A stretch of 64,000 bases of DNA from Hemerocallis citrina (lineage: Eukaryota > Streptophyta > Magnoliopsida > Asparagales > Asphodelaceae), in contig CM030366.1 in assembly GCA_017893485.1 (NCBI GenBank), positions 184,247,947 to 184,311,946 on the forward strand, read 5' to 3'. A model generated the notes under the pieces. It was given only the letters and a program-made list of their open reading frames with translations. It searched no databases and was not told where the DNA came from. Position numbers and translations under genes: made by a program. Of this stretch, positions 1 through 10,995 are shown in pieces; positions within the stretch are counted from its first letter, which is position 1, and every line of letters begins with the position of its first letter.

Positions 1-584
1 GGGACTTTGAATGTCTTAATTTGACAAGGGAGGTGTCCGACAATATAGTTGTATGGAGTAGAAGGATTCATGTAGCCGACGCCCAAAATTCAGGATGAAG
101 GCTTTGCTGGTGTTGTTTTTTGTGGTATCCACTATAAGTATTTAACTTGTGTAACTCTTATTCGCAGTAAGTTTTGTTTTGGTAATTCCTTTGTACTTTA
201 TGTAATGCTTCCTCTGATTAATTGTTATGTGCTGCATTTATGTATCACTTTGATCATGAGAGGGATTTTTTTAGTAATATCTAAGAGTGAAGAAATATAC
301 AAATTTAGAATTGGCTCTAATTCAAAGAGGGTTGTCGTTAGGTGAACATCGGTAATAACATTTTGGTAAATACTAATTGTAGCCTTGGGCTGGATCCCCA
401 TTTCAATGGAGAAAGTCCTAGATGATGATAATAGTGATGATCTGAGATGGTATAAAATGCTATTTAGGGGGGGAAATGTTGGCTTCAAATTAATTCTATG
501 ATTGAAAAAATTCTGCTTCGTTTCGATAATTATGCATCGCCTAGTTGATATAGAAACTGATCTGGTTTTCTTCTTCATTTCAAG
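1..584. other. Upstream intron sequence of the ALKBH10B-like gene
   Basis: No exon is identified here. The stretch probably belongs to the intron before the first visible ALKBH10B exon, because the exon that should precede it (the family's LELH-containing segment) is not found. An open reading stretch at about 3-95 looks faintly protein-like, but it ends in TGA at 96-98 with no GT donor before it. I do not call it an exon. Confidence 0.4.
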
Positions 585-3500
585 ATCGTACGTATTCAGA
601 ACCAAGGAAGTGGATGCGTGGCAAAGGGCGTGTCACCATACAATTTGGCTGTTGCTATAATTATGCCACAGTATGTTTTTCTTTTCTTTTATTATTTTCT
701 TTTCTCTTTGCATTTCGTTACCATTTTCATCTTACTATTACCAAATATCTCTTCTTTTGTAGGATAAGGATGGCAATCCTCCAGGCATTATTCGAGATGA
801 GGATGTTGACCCTCTACCTCCCCTTCTCAAGTCGATGATTAAGAGGATGGTCGAATGGCATGTACTACCCCCTACCTGTATTCCTAATAGCTGCATTGTC
901 AACATATATGACAAAGATGACTGCATCCCTCCACATATCGACCATCACGATTTTGTCCGGCCATTTTGCACGGTCTCTTTCCTTACCCAGTGCAATATAT
1001 TATTCGGCACGGAACTTAAAGTATTGGGCCCTGGAGATTTTTCGGGTTCTACTGCAATACCTCTACCTATGGGGTAAGTAAACTCGCTCACGGCTTCTAA
1101 TTTTGCTTATATTCACCTCAAAAATGAAAAGATACCTTGCTTATATATATTATTTACATGTTTTCAAATTGTTGTCCAAGCTGGTTACCATAATTAGTTT
1201 TTTAAAATATTTATTTATTGTAACTTCTTCCTATTTGTTCATAGATTTTTCTTTTTATCGAGCCAAATGTAGAGTGTCTCTCTACTTATCCATTTACTAT
1301 AAGCGTGCATTAAACATGCTATCAAGTTGAGTAGACAATTCAATGCCTAATGTCTACAAATCCTGCATGACAACTAGGAATCAGAGATGCGGAATCTCTG
1401 TTGGTTGTTGCAATTTCCTACTGCCCGGTTGAGACCTTTCCTATTAAGTGCCTTGCTCTTCCATCAAACTAGTTAAGAAAATTTGACTAGATGCACCGGG
1501 TAGAGAAGGTTGAGAAGCATCTCGATGGGGGGAAGGCATGGTTGGATGAATTGTTCTCATTAATGCTGTGTTGTTTGCAGTCCCCCTCTTTTACCTGTCA
1601 TTCATTCAAATGGCAGCCCGGGCTGCTAATAGATTAACAAGGCTCGCAGGAGATTCCATTGGAGCCGCTAAATTCCACATTAACAAAAAGGCATGATAGA
1701 CATGACCAGTATTCTACATTAACTAAATGCACCAGTTTCATTAGGTAGCTCTGTTATTATTTCAATCTATATAATAAAACACAAAGAAAGCTATCAAGTG
1801 GTTCTCCTTCAATCCCCTCAAAAATCAAAGGCCCAGATCTAACCTCACAAAACATATTTTCCCACCAAAAGTTCCCTCCAAAACTCAAATTCAAATCCCC
1901 CACCCAAAACAACTCCTATATTAATTTTTAAAAAAAAATTCTCTCTCTCTCCCTCCCTCCCTCTACTATTCAAAAAATTAAGAAAATAATTTTTTTATTA
2001 TTTTTTTTAAAATAAAAAATTTAAAAACTAAAAAAATAAAAAATTTAAAAGCTTTAAAAATAGTTCAAAAAAATCAAAAAAATTATATGATATGTTTTTT
2101 GCTGGACCACAAAAGTTTCTTATATAATATGTTTGCTACTTCAATTAATTTGCTCGACCTCCAAAACTATTTTATATGATCAAATAAGGTGCACCGTTCC
2201 GAAGACGTGCCGTAGACAAGTGTCAACGGGCAAACCTAGTTGGTCTATAAGATTGATGACCAATATTTAATTGAGGAACATCTAGTGATGTTTATATATG
2301 ACAAAAGAGAAGTAAGTGTATTGCACGTGCATATTGATTTTGAACACTCAATAAAATGAAGGCACATTCAATTCAAGTTATTTTTTTCGTAAAAGGTATG
2401 CTTGCAAATTTATATATTAATTATTTTAAAGATAAATAAAGTTGCTGTTAAGAAATTATACAATTCACTGTGAGTTTTTAATTTATTTAATAGGAAAAAG
2501 ATTTTTTTTTCCAAATAAATGCTACATATACATGGTGCAAGTAACAAGTCACTAAAAAAGATTAAAACAGAAATTACCTAACAAGAGCTCGAGCTGACGA
2601 CCTCACAAATGACAGAAATGATCCACAATCTGTATTTATTTGCTTAACATTACAAGCTATATACTGAAATTAGAGACTGACATCTAATCTTTGACAAGTT
2701 TCGGAAGACGAGGGTAAGCCACCCCCCACCTACCCCTCGGCTCTATGTAGGTATGCCACTAGGTGTGGGAGAATGGGCCCTGGATATTACATGTTTTTCT
2801 CCTATTTGTTTCCTCTTATACCAAGAAGGTGCTGACAACCTGGCCATTAGGTTCAGGTCCAACGCTAGTGAAAACTTTAACGAGCTTTGAACTGACAATC
2901 AGTCACATGACCAAAGATGTGACTGAAGATTAATCGCACCCCAATAGCTAAGCACAAATTTCAACCTTTTACTAAAAGAAAATAAGAACGTTGTCACGCC
3001 ACATATATATTAATATTTGCTTTGCCTATTTTGAAGAATTCGGTCCATTGGGTTAGGAAAAAAATAAGATAGAATATCCAAGTATTAAACTCTATATGCA
3101 TTTAGGAATGTATAATAAAATTAACATATACTAATATGTATATTTTGGATTATCCATCAGGTTATCGGGTTTGGATCCTCAAGGATCCATATTTGAATTC
3201 AATAAGAAAATGGAATTAGTTTTAGGATCCTTACCCTACCCACTAAGCTAACGGATCTATTTTGGGGAACCATACCCTAAAAATCTGATCGGATTTGGAT
3301 CAGGTTATCAGTTGTCGGATAAAATTGCCACCCTACGGCCCTATGCCTGACTGTTAATTGTGGAAATCAAACTTTAAATACAAATCATATATCTATCTAA
3401 AACTCTCGGCTGCATATGTAAATTCAAAAGGAATGAAATAAAACTAATAAAAGACCTATATAATTAAATAAACTATCTAACTGAATTACACCTAAAATGT

Positions 3501-5732
3501 AGTCACCCGAATCCAAACAAAAAGAACCAAATTTGTTAAATCTTCCAACTTTCGACTCAGGCATGAGGGATCTGAACCAAAATTAACATGTGTATTACAC
3601 GTATAAGCATTTTTGCAAGTTCTTGGAGTCTTGTTGCGGTCCCTAGGTGGTGACTTGGGCTTAATACTGCGTAATACGTTAGGTATAGCCATCCTGTTTG
3701 TGCCCTGTTTGTGTGGAGTAATGTAAGAACCACTGTAATTTAGATATCGGTTGTTAGAACCATTACATCGTCCAGTATAATCATTATCAATTCAACATTT
3801 TAAACAGATACTCTTATTGATATATTTTGGGCATTGTGTCAGCTAATTCTATATTACTCCATATCGAGGAAATAATGCTATTGTGTATAAGAAGAGAATT
3901 TTTAGGGATTCGAACTCGATTTGAACCCAAACCTGGTTGAGCCCAAAGCTGATCTACTTAGTAATATAGTCTTGTCTCTCACCGTTATCTCTTTCCTCTC
4001 ACCTTTTTTGCCGTTGCTTTCTCTTTGTTACACTTTTGTTTCACTCATGGGGCTTTTGGAAATCTCCATACCCTCTTAACCAATTTTGAAGTGCGCCTAA
4101 GCTAAAATAATTTTTGTGCCTTCACAACTCTTAAGATAGGTAGTACTCCCACTTATAAAGAGTTTATATTTTCTTCTTAAATAATCTAGGCTGGAAAAAT
4201 AATAAAAATCTGCACTATTCTCAATAGAGCCTTGAGGCATAAATTAGTTATTTCATTAGTTTTATTACTGGGGGGATATAGTATTAATAGGCCTTTTGAC
4301 CATACATCAGAATATTGATAAAATAGCCACAGATTTCAATGCATTGCATTGATGGATGATTGAATAATGAATAATGTGTACTGAACTAAAAAAGAAATGA
4401 AAGAACGTATTGTAGTTTTTTGAATAGTCATATTATATTACCTTTGTGTATGGTCGTTCCAATTTATTTCATTTAAGACGGTAAGGTAAAAATATTTCTT
4501 CAAAGAAAAAAAATGAAAGATAAAATCTATATATTTTCACTTTGAGAAAAGGGATCCTCATACTTATAGAAGGAAAATATCCTTATATAGAGTACTCATA
4601 CTCATATGGTGATATTTTATATGGATGACCCATACCGTTCATCTTGTTTCTAATGTCATAAGACGTGTGTACAAATAGTAACTCATTTGGAAACTTTTTG
4701 CTCATGCATCACACTGTCCAATTTTGTATATTATTGAAAAGTCGTTCATTTTGCAACCACTTGAGCATGAATGAACAATCCCCAAACCCCTTTGATAATT
4801 TATAGGCATACATATTACGACATTAAACGGTGGGATCGTCGATAAGGGGTCCCGACAAGTAGTCATAAATACTCTATAGGAGGAAATTTGTACCTTTTTC
4901 TCTTTCACTTTTATGTTTTTTATCCTATACGGTATGATATGTATTTTGTACCTGTCAGAAATATGTCCTTTACCAGCCATTTTTGAAATACATTTGACTG
5001 AATCTAGAGCCTAAATTAAGTTCAATTTCTAGCTCCGTCCTATGTTCACTCTTTGCTTTCTTTTGTCTAAAGAATTCATAATAGTTTTCTCTTTTATGTC
5101 TAGTGAATACTCTCTCTCCCCTCCCAAGAGGTTGACATTAATACAAGAAGAACTTGATGAGAAAACTTGAGGAAGATAATAATGAGTATAGCCTATTACC
5201 AAGAAGCTTCTGTATATTTTTTTAAACAAACTTCTTAAAGTTGGTGTGTTTGATATTTAATGAGAGACTAGTTTAGGTTTCTTTTATGTATGGCATTGTA
5301 TGTATATTTCATTTAGGTGAAATGATTTGTGTATCTTGGTTGTAACTATGATTGCTTGCATTAGGTTGTTTCTATTTAAGCCATATATATGTAAGGGTAA
5401 AAATCCTTAACACCCTCTTCACGTGCTGCCAAAAATGACTTTACTCCATAATGTTTATAAAGAGACTCTATCGCAAATGTTACTCATCTTTCTAATTTCA
5501 TTTGTCTGATTACCGTTTTACCCTTCGCTCGTTAACCCTTTTATTCTTCTTCCTGCTTTCTCTCATATACAAATTGGGGTTTGCTCCTCTCTCATACACG
5601 TCTCTTTCTCTCCCTCACATCTCTCTTTTTCTCTCTATATCTCATTTGGATGTCCCTCTCTTCTATATATTCTCATCCTCTTTGTCTAGCATCTTCTCTC
5701 GAAATAGTGTTTCCTTTTATCCTCAATTTAGG

Positions 5733-5788
<56 letters not shown>

Positions 5789-8182
5789 CCATGTTATCAC
5801 CCTCTTCCACATCTAACATCTCCTTGAACTTTGTGAACCTTAGTTCGAGGAGAGATAATCGCAATGGGAACGATAAGAGGAAACCCTAGTTTGACGGGGT
5901 GAGAGAGATGCGAGAGATGAGGGGGAAACCCCCAATTTTGGTGCGAGAGAAAGCAAGACAAAGAAGAAGATGGTGTAAAATGAGGAAGAGGGTTAAAGAG
6001 GAAAATGGTACACCAACAAATAAAATTAGAGAGCTAAGGTGACTATTGGGTAAAGTCTCTTAATACAAACACTATGGAGTAAAGTGATTTTTGCCGAAAC
6101 CTTGTGGGGAAGGAGGGGGATGACCACCTAATTTTTTAAAAAAACTTTCCTAAAATCCATTTATCTATGAAATTTGTGTCTGGTACGATACCAATATCCA
6201 ATATTTCCGACACCAATATCCAATATTTAAAACCTCGATGGACAGTTGTAGGCTGCATCAATGCAACTACTCCCACTCATCAAGGAGGCTTTTCTCTCAG
6301 GTGGACTTGGAGGTAGATCTGCAATCAGATCGGATAAAGAGAAGACATGGCTAAAACCATATCCATATCCACTTGCTTCTTGCGGATTTGAATTATGAAT
6401 ATGTATGTTACTCGGATAAATTTTTCCATAACCATATTAGATAACAACAGATTCAAATTCAGATCAAATACGTAAATATTAAATAATCATTGTTATTAAT
6501 ACGAAAATGAGTAAATTTTTTCTATGTTAATCCTTCTTTTACTTAATGATATGTTTTAGTTATACTTGCTACTGAATACATTTGGTATAAAATATAATGG
6601 TAAAATGGCTATTATCTTTGTATTTTACAACGGGGTCTTTATTTTCATATATGTACTTGGTTATTCGAATATTTCAATTATTTAGCAATAATCACATTCG
6701 TATCCATATTTAAATTGACGGGTATCTCTATAAATGTATAAGTCGAATAAGGATACCAAAATCCGATTGGATTGGATTTATCCATATCCATTTGCACCTC
6801 TATTTGGAGGCCGAAACAGCCAAGGTGTGGAGTAGGGGGGCTGCTCCGGATGGGAGGGTTTTGGGGTTGGAGAGCATTCCCTGCAGACTACCGTCTCTTG
6901 TATTTGTGTGCTCCATTTTTTTATTATAACCTTTTCATTTCTAGTGTTGTTCTCCTTTCTTGGTTCTTTTGGGGGAAGGAGATTCACACCCTTGGCATGT
7001 CGAGACATGGACATCACTACTTTTTACTATGTACTGGTTCCTTTGGGCTTCTTGTTTATTGAAGATCTTACTAATTGAACTCGGGGGGTTTCCCACTGAT
7101 GATTGAAGAAGAGAAAAACTAGGAAATACAGATATTATTTGAAAATAACATATTAAAAGCTTTTTATGTGCTTTCCAAAACACCAGTTTAATTAGGAAGC
7201 CTTGAATTAAATTTGCATGTTCTTATATATCACTTTCACAAACTTTCCTTTATAATTTAAATTCAAAAAACTTTATATTTTGATATAATTCTCATGAAAC
7301 TTCAAGTTATATGATTAATCCACTGAAAGGGACAAAAATACTTATTCCCAGCGTATAGCTATGAGAAAAAGGTATGTTCATCAATCTTAGTTTTAGTTTG
7401 ATAAAACTTCACCTTGGGGGATATATCAAAACATAAAGTGTGCTAAATTAATTAAGTAATTTTGGGCCAGGTGATATAAAAAAGAAACTCAAGTTGGCAA
7501 TAGTTGAACAATGTCCGTATTTAGACTCTGTGTTTGAATCTATTGATTGTCACTTGTATTTAGGCTTTGTCTCTTTGATTTCGTATTATATATAATCATG
7601 ACTCTTAATGAATTACTTCCTTTTCCATTCTAGGTCCGTGCTTATTTTAAACGGCAATGGTGCCGATGTGGCTAAACACTGCGTGCCAGCTGTCCCTGCC
7701 AAAAGGTAGCAAATTTTTTTCCCGCCAAGCTTAAGCAATCATTTCAAAACTAAATTAAGTTTCCATTCACCATATATTGACATTTTCCCTTGCCAATTCA
7801 ATGCAGGATATCAATCACTTTTAGGAAGATGGATGATAGTAAGCTTCCTTTTCGGTTCAAACCTGATCCTGAGCTCAGGAATCTTCATCCTCTTCCATTC
7901 CCATTAATCGGGTCTCCAGTTCATCGGGTTGGTACGTGTAACGTGTCTGTTTTGCCTTTGCAAAAGGATTCTCAAATTGTGACTCCACCATCACAAGGCA
8001 TAGGCGCTACTAATACTCGTCTTAGGAGTGAAATCTCTAAAGAAAAGAGTACCAGTGAGAAAAAACAGCTGGAGGTGAGTGGAGAGAAATCAACAAGCCC
8101 ATTGCAATTGGGTGCTGATGATTTTCCTCCATTGGGTTTTAGTAAACCACTGAGGAGGCCTAATCGATCCCTAAGACAATGA
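585..8182 (+). CDS. ALKBH10B: ALKBH10B-like m6A RNA demethylase, 3' part of gene
   Basis: The four visible exons are 585-670, 763-1073, 7634-7705 and 7807-8182. All have GT/AG borders and compatible phases. The protein is the AlkB 2-oxoglutarate/Fe(II) dioxygenase core of the plant ALKBH9/10 group, which removes N6-methyl from adenosine in mRNA. Key motifs are KWMRGKGRVTIQFG, the Fe ligands His and Asp in PPHIDHHDF (codons 934-936 and 940-942), the distal His in VAKHCVPAV (7677-7679) and the 2OG-binding Arg in ISITFRKM (7823-7825). The reading frame is open throughout, and all catalytic residues are present. The C-terminal tail after SKLPF is short and Ser/Pro-rich, and ends in LRQ. The first exons lie outside the window, so the 5' end is missing here. 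The second visible intron (1074-7633) is unusually long because of inserted repeats. Wording such as RTYSEPRKW and DDSKLPF favours ALKBH10B over ALKBH9B. Confidence 0.9.
1074..1765. other. ALKBH10B intron, no feature recognised
   Basis: AT-rich intron DNA between the exon ending at 1073 and a Helitron at 1766. A more GC-balanced patch at about 1340-1690 may be an old repeat. I could not match it to a family or find a believable reading frame. Confidence 0.3.
1766..2239 (+). mobile_element. Non-autonomous Helitron inside ALKBH10B intron
   Basis: It begins TCTATATAATAAAACAC directly after an A (1765) and ends CAAACCTAG directly before a T (2240). This is the 5'-TC...CTRR-3' form with insertion between A and T that marks Helitrons. 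Near the 3' end, CCGTT and AACGG can form the stem of a terminal hairpin. There is no coding capacity. The two ends are clear. The hairpin is imperfect, so the call is good but not certain. Confidence 0.65.
2240..5407. other. ALKBH10B intron, degenerate repeats
   Basis: About 3.2 kb of AT-rich intron DNA without exons. At 3160-3345, segments such as TCGGGTTTGGATCC, and the end AAAATTGCCACCCTA, resemble the subterminal part and TIR of hAT-like MITEs. At about 3899-3920 a GGATTCGAACTCG motif resembles a minus-strand tRNA-type B box. Neither could be delimited. Confidence 0.3.
5408..6125. mobile_element. Foldback / MITE-like inverted-repeat element
   Basis: The left arm at about 5412-5475 (CCAAAAATGACTTTACTCC, then a run ending in AGAGACT) is the reverse complement of the right arm at about 6044-6115 (AGTCTCT ... 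GGAGTAAAGTGATTTTTG) with a few mismatches. The terminal inverted repeats are therefore about 55 bp or longer. The interior is CT-rich on the left and GA-rich on the right and holds a long TG microsatellite. I see no transposase and no clear target duplication, so the superfamily is open; the long arms fit Mutator-like MITEs. Confidence 0.6.
5736..5787. repeat. (TG)26 microsatellite
   Basis: An uninterrupted TG dinucleotide run of about 26 units lies in the interior of the inverted-repeat element. It produces meaningless Val-Cys and Thr-His open frames on either strand. It is likely length-polymorphic. Confidence 0.97.
6126..7633. other. ALKBH10B intron, AT-rich remainder
   Basis: No exon was found up to the acceptor at 7632-7633. 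Around 6345-6805, repeated CCATATCCA and GGATTTATCC words, ending in CATTTGCACCTCT, resemble the end of a hAT-like MITE. A matching left end was not found. Confidence 0.3.
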
Positions 8183-9257
8183 ATTCTCTTTAACAAGCAG
8201 AAGAAACTTTCTTAAATTTATTTTTGTTGAATTTCTTTAATCTACATTGCTTTTCTTTTGCACTGGTTTCGGGATATAATGAGTTAGATTCATGTTTTTA
8301 TAACAAGGAACATAATCTGCCGCTGTTGAACTTCTGTGTTATGTAAAATCTTCTAAGGACATTGGATGAACATCTGTTGTAATGATTATTGTATTACATG
8401 GTTTATCGAGAGGTAATTTATTGGCATAAGACTGATATGTATTGCTTTTTTAGGAGAATTATTGTTTATTTTCATGTTTAGTAACAAAAATTAGAAGTCT
8501 GTTAAACTTTAGTTTTATGTAAAATTTTCTCGGATAGATCGAGCTTCATATCAAGTGAGCCAGATGTTGACACCTTCCCTTGTTTGGAGGAAATCTCTCC
8601 TAAAGTATGAGGTTCGGATATAACTCAGCGGTAGAGTATCACCTTGACGTGGTGGAAGTCATCAGTTCGAGTTCCCTTTCCTCTTCTCCAAAACATTATT
8701 GTATTACACTGTTTCGAGAGAGAAATTACTGACCAGAAGAGCTTTCCTTGATGATTGTTGGATCTTTAATAAATTTTTTTATAGAGTAAGTTTTGTACTG
8801 ACTGTATGATGTAGAGTAACTAGAAGCTGGAATTGCTTTTACTACTATGAATTTTCCGTTGCAGTATTATTGTATTAATGAAATAAGCATGATAATCAGA
8901 CGAAGTGAGAATGATCTTCCTTTCTTTACTGCAATGGAAGGTTTGTTTGATTTGATGTAGCTGGAGCTAATATGTCGCGTAACTTTTTTTTGCACACTCC
9001 GAATATTTGCAGCTTTCTCGTTGATGGAATGTGGTTACCTTTGCCACTGCCTTGTTGGTCACTTTCTCGATCCAATCGAAATTCTATATAGTGACAGGTG
9101 TGGATGAGTAGCACACCATTAGGCAGTTAAAAAATGTTGCTAATATCAATATGGCCATGGTGTAAGTAGTGTTGTGGGACAAATGATTTAAAGTCCAAAT
9201 TTATTTTGGTTGCACCAGGACGCTGTTAATTTTGTCAAAAAAAATTTGTTTATTGTT
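8183..9257. other. 3' flank / 3' UTR of ALKBH10B-like gene
   Basis: AT-rich DNA after the TGA at 8180-8182. It probably includes the 3' UTR, though no polyadenylation site can be chosen with confidence. It contains the plastid tRNA-like fragment at 8616-8671 and no other gene. Just beyond, at 9258, a GTTAGGAGTGGCAATGGGCC motif followed by CCGG/CCCGA-rich words looks like one end of a hAT-like MITE with no second end found. Confidence 0.4.
8616..8671 (+). pseudogene. trnV-GAC: Plastid-derived tRNA-Val(GAC) fragment (NUPT)
   Basis: From GGATATAACTCAGCGG to CATCAGTTCGAG the sequence matches the plastid trnV-GAC gene as I know it, with a single G-to-A change in the D-stem region. The GAC anticodon is intact. 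Both ends are lost. The 5' acceptor strand is altered, and after TTCGAG the sequence diverges, so neither the T stem nor the acceptor stem can form. It is best read as a short nuclear insertion of plastid DNA and not a working tRNA gene. A chance tRNA-derived SINE head is less likely, because the match runs through the anticodon arm. Confidence 0.8.
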
Positions 9258-9419
9258 AGGAGTGGCAATGGGCCGGACTTATGTAAACCCAGGTTCGGGT
9301 CAATTTAGTTTGACGAGTCCAAGCCAGACCCATTTATCAATCGGACCTGAATTCCCCAACCCGAATATAAGATAACTTAGGCTCATGTTGATATCAGACT
9401 CTTTATCTCCAATCTCTAA

Positions 9420-9592
9420 TCTCTAATATTATAATGGGGGCGAGGAGTTGTCATTTGTAATCTACCAACGTGACATACTTGTATAACTATTATAAAAAAG
9501 AAATCTTAGGTTCAAGCTCTGACTACGTCTGGATTTTTTACTTTAAAAAATATATATTTATTAAGACGTATATCACACGTGTAAATTACTTA
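9420..9592 (+). mobile_element. Small Helitron, degenerate 3' end
   Basis: It starts TCTCTAATATTATAATGG after an A, the 5' terminus shared by the other small Helitrons in this window, followed by the family's GTCATTTGT...CTACCAACGTG segment. The 3' end near CACACGTGTAAATTACT matches the family terminus, but the final CTAG has been lost. The exact end is approximate. Confidence 0.6.
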
Positions 9593-9671
9593 TAATACAT
9601 AAGCATAATTTTTGTTTGAGAGAAACACATATATTTCTATTATCTATCTATATCTCTATTATAAAAGCACC

Positions 9672-10082
9672 CAAGGCCGGCCCCCACTTGAGGCAGGGGA
9701 AGCGGCCGCCTCGGGCCCCCAATTTTTTTGCAACTTTGGAGGCCCCGAAATTTGTTTTTCCTTGTATTTATATATACGTATTTTGCTCGTAGTATTTTTT
9801 TAGGGGTCCCCAAATTTAATTTCTTTAGGTTTTTGTTTTAAAGTTAGTACTTAAGCAGACTTATTTTAGTTGAACATGTGCTTCTATGGAGATTTCCCCC
9901 CCTCAAATCTCTAAATCTCTGTGTTTTTTTCTTCATATATATTGGTTTTCAAGAATTGTAAAAAAAAAAAATCCAAAATTTTTTTTACAAATTTTTTTTT
10001 TTTTTTTTTTGACATCAAATTTTGTATGGGGCCCTATTTCAGGAGTTCACCTCGGGCCCCCGTAAACTCAGGGCCAGCTCTG
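9672..10082. mobile_element. Non-autonomous hAT element with 8-bp TSD
   Basis: The ends CAAGGCCGGCCC and GGGCCAGCTCTG are imperfect terminal inverted repeats of the hAT type. They are flanked by AAAGCACC (9664-9671) and AAAGCAAC (10083-10090), an 8-bp target site duplication with one mismatch. The interior has GGGCCCCC and GGGGTCCCC blocks separated by T-rich runs and has no coding capacity. A related element lies at 60298-60648 in the transporter gene. Confidence 0.8.
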
Positions 10083-10173
10083 AAAGCAACAACAGAAAAC
10101 TTGAATCTATCTGGAGGCAATCATAAATGTTGATATATTGTATTGATGTAGGGGATTGAAGGCTGAGATTAAA

Positions 10174-10458
10174 TCTCTAATATTATAATGGGAGAGTTGG
10201 GGTTGTCATTTGTAGACAACCTATAATTTATAGATATTCATTCAACAATCTAATCTCAACAATTATTTTTTAAGTGGGAGTTATATTAACCATTCATTTA
10301 CTCAACTATTGTTAATTATCATAATATCCTCAAAGTTCATATTTATTTACGACATAATTATTTACAAAAATATCACTAATATAAAATAAAAGTTTGTAAC
10401 ACTATGAGTAATTTGTAAAAAATATCTAATGAGTAAAGGAAGGTCTTATTATTTACTA
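10174..10458 (+). mobile_element. Helitron 5' portion, 3' end missing
   Basis: It begins TCTCTAATATTATAATGGG and continues GAGAGTTGGGGTTGTC, the 5' family terminus. No 3' hairpin or CTAG on this strand is found before an oppositely oriented Helitron begins at 10459, so the element seems truncated or interrupted. Confidence 0.5.
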
Positions 10459-10638
10459 CTAGTAATTTACACGTGCGATGCACGTTTTAATAATTTCAAA
10501 AAATAAAAATAAAAACTCTGATGTATGGAGGATTTGAACTGGAAACCTCATTTATATTAATTACATACGTGCATTGCACATGTTGGTAGAATGACAAAAT
10601 GACAAACGACACTAAGGTCTTTTCCCATTATAATATTA
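10459..10638 (-). mobile_element. Small Helitron, minus orientation, 5' tip clipped
   Basis: Read on the minus strand, the 3' end is the palindrome CGTGCATCGCACG, then TGTAAATTA, then CTAG at 10459-10462. At the other side, CCCATTATAATATTA is the reverse complement of the family 5' end but lacks the last TCTC. It is cut exactly where the next Helitron begins at 10639. Confidence 0.65.
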
Positions 10639-10779
10639 CTAGTATTATACACGTGCTGTGCACGTGGGGAAAATTGGGGGAATGAAAAGGGCAAAAAAAA
10701 AATCTACCAGCACGTGCGTTGCACGGGTTGGGTTAAGGACAATTTACACTAAGGCCTTCTCCCATTATAGTAGTAGAGA
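10639..10779 (-). mobile_element. Miniature Helitron, minus orientation (141 bp)
   Basis: The minus-strand 3' end shows CACGTGCACAGCACGTG as a hairpin, then TATAATA, then CTAG (10639-10642). The 5' end is TCTCTACTACTATAATGGG (10761-10779). Both termini of the Helitron family are present in only 141 bp, so this is close to a minimal pair of ends. Confidence 0.75.
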
Positions 10780-10799
10780 ATATTATATATATTATATTA

Positions 10800-10995
10800 C
10801 TAGTAGTTTACACGTGCGTTGCACGCTATTCTAATAAATATAGTTTTTTAACATAAAAATTTACACGTAGTCTTGATTTGAACCTAGAACCTCTTTTATA
10901 ATAGTTATGTACGTGTGTTCCACGGGTTGGTAGATTGACAAAACATTTACAAATGAAACTAAGGCCTTCTCCCATTATCATATTAAAGATAGAGA
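10800..10995 (-). mobile_element. Small Helitron, minus orientation
   Basis: The minus-strand 3' end carries the palindrome CGTGCAACGCACGTG followed by TAAACTA and CTAG (10800-10803). The 5' side, CCCATTATCATATTAAAGATAGAGA, is a slightly altered reverse complement of the family start. It sits 20 bp after the preceding element. Confidence 0.65.

Noticed and set aside
3..98. Upstream coding exon of ALKBH10B
   Set aside because: A short open stretch without a usable donor and without resemblance to the expected family segment.
5502..5889. Open frames of Val-Cys and Thr-His repeats
   Set aside because: They are translations of the TG microsatellite inside a foldback element.
6345..6805. hAT-type MITE in the ALKBH10B intron
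   Set aside because: Only the right end (CATTTGCACCTCT) fits; the left side does not match it in inverted orientation.
8616..8671. A working tRNA-Val gene
   Set aside because: The acceptor and T stems cannot form, so only a fragment remains.
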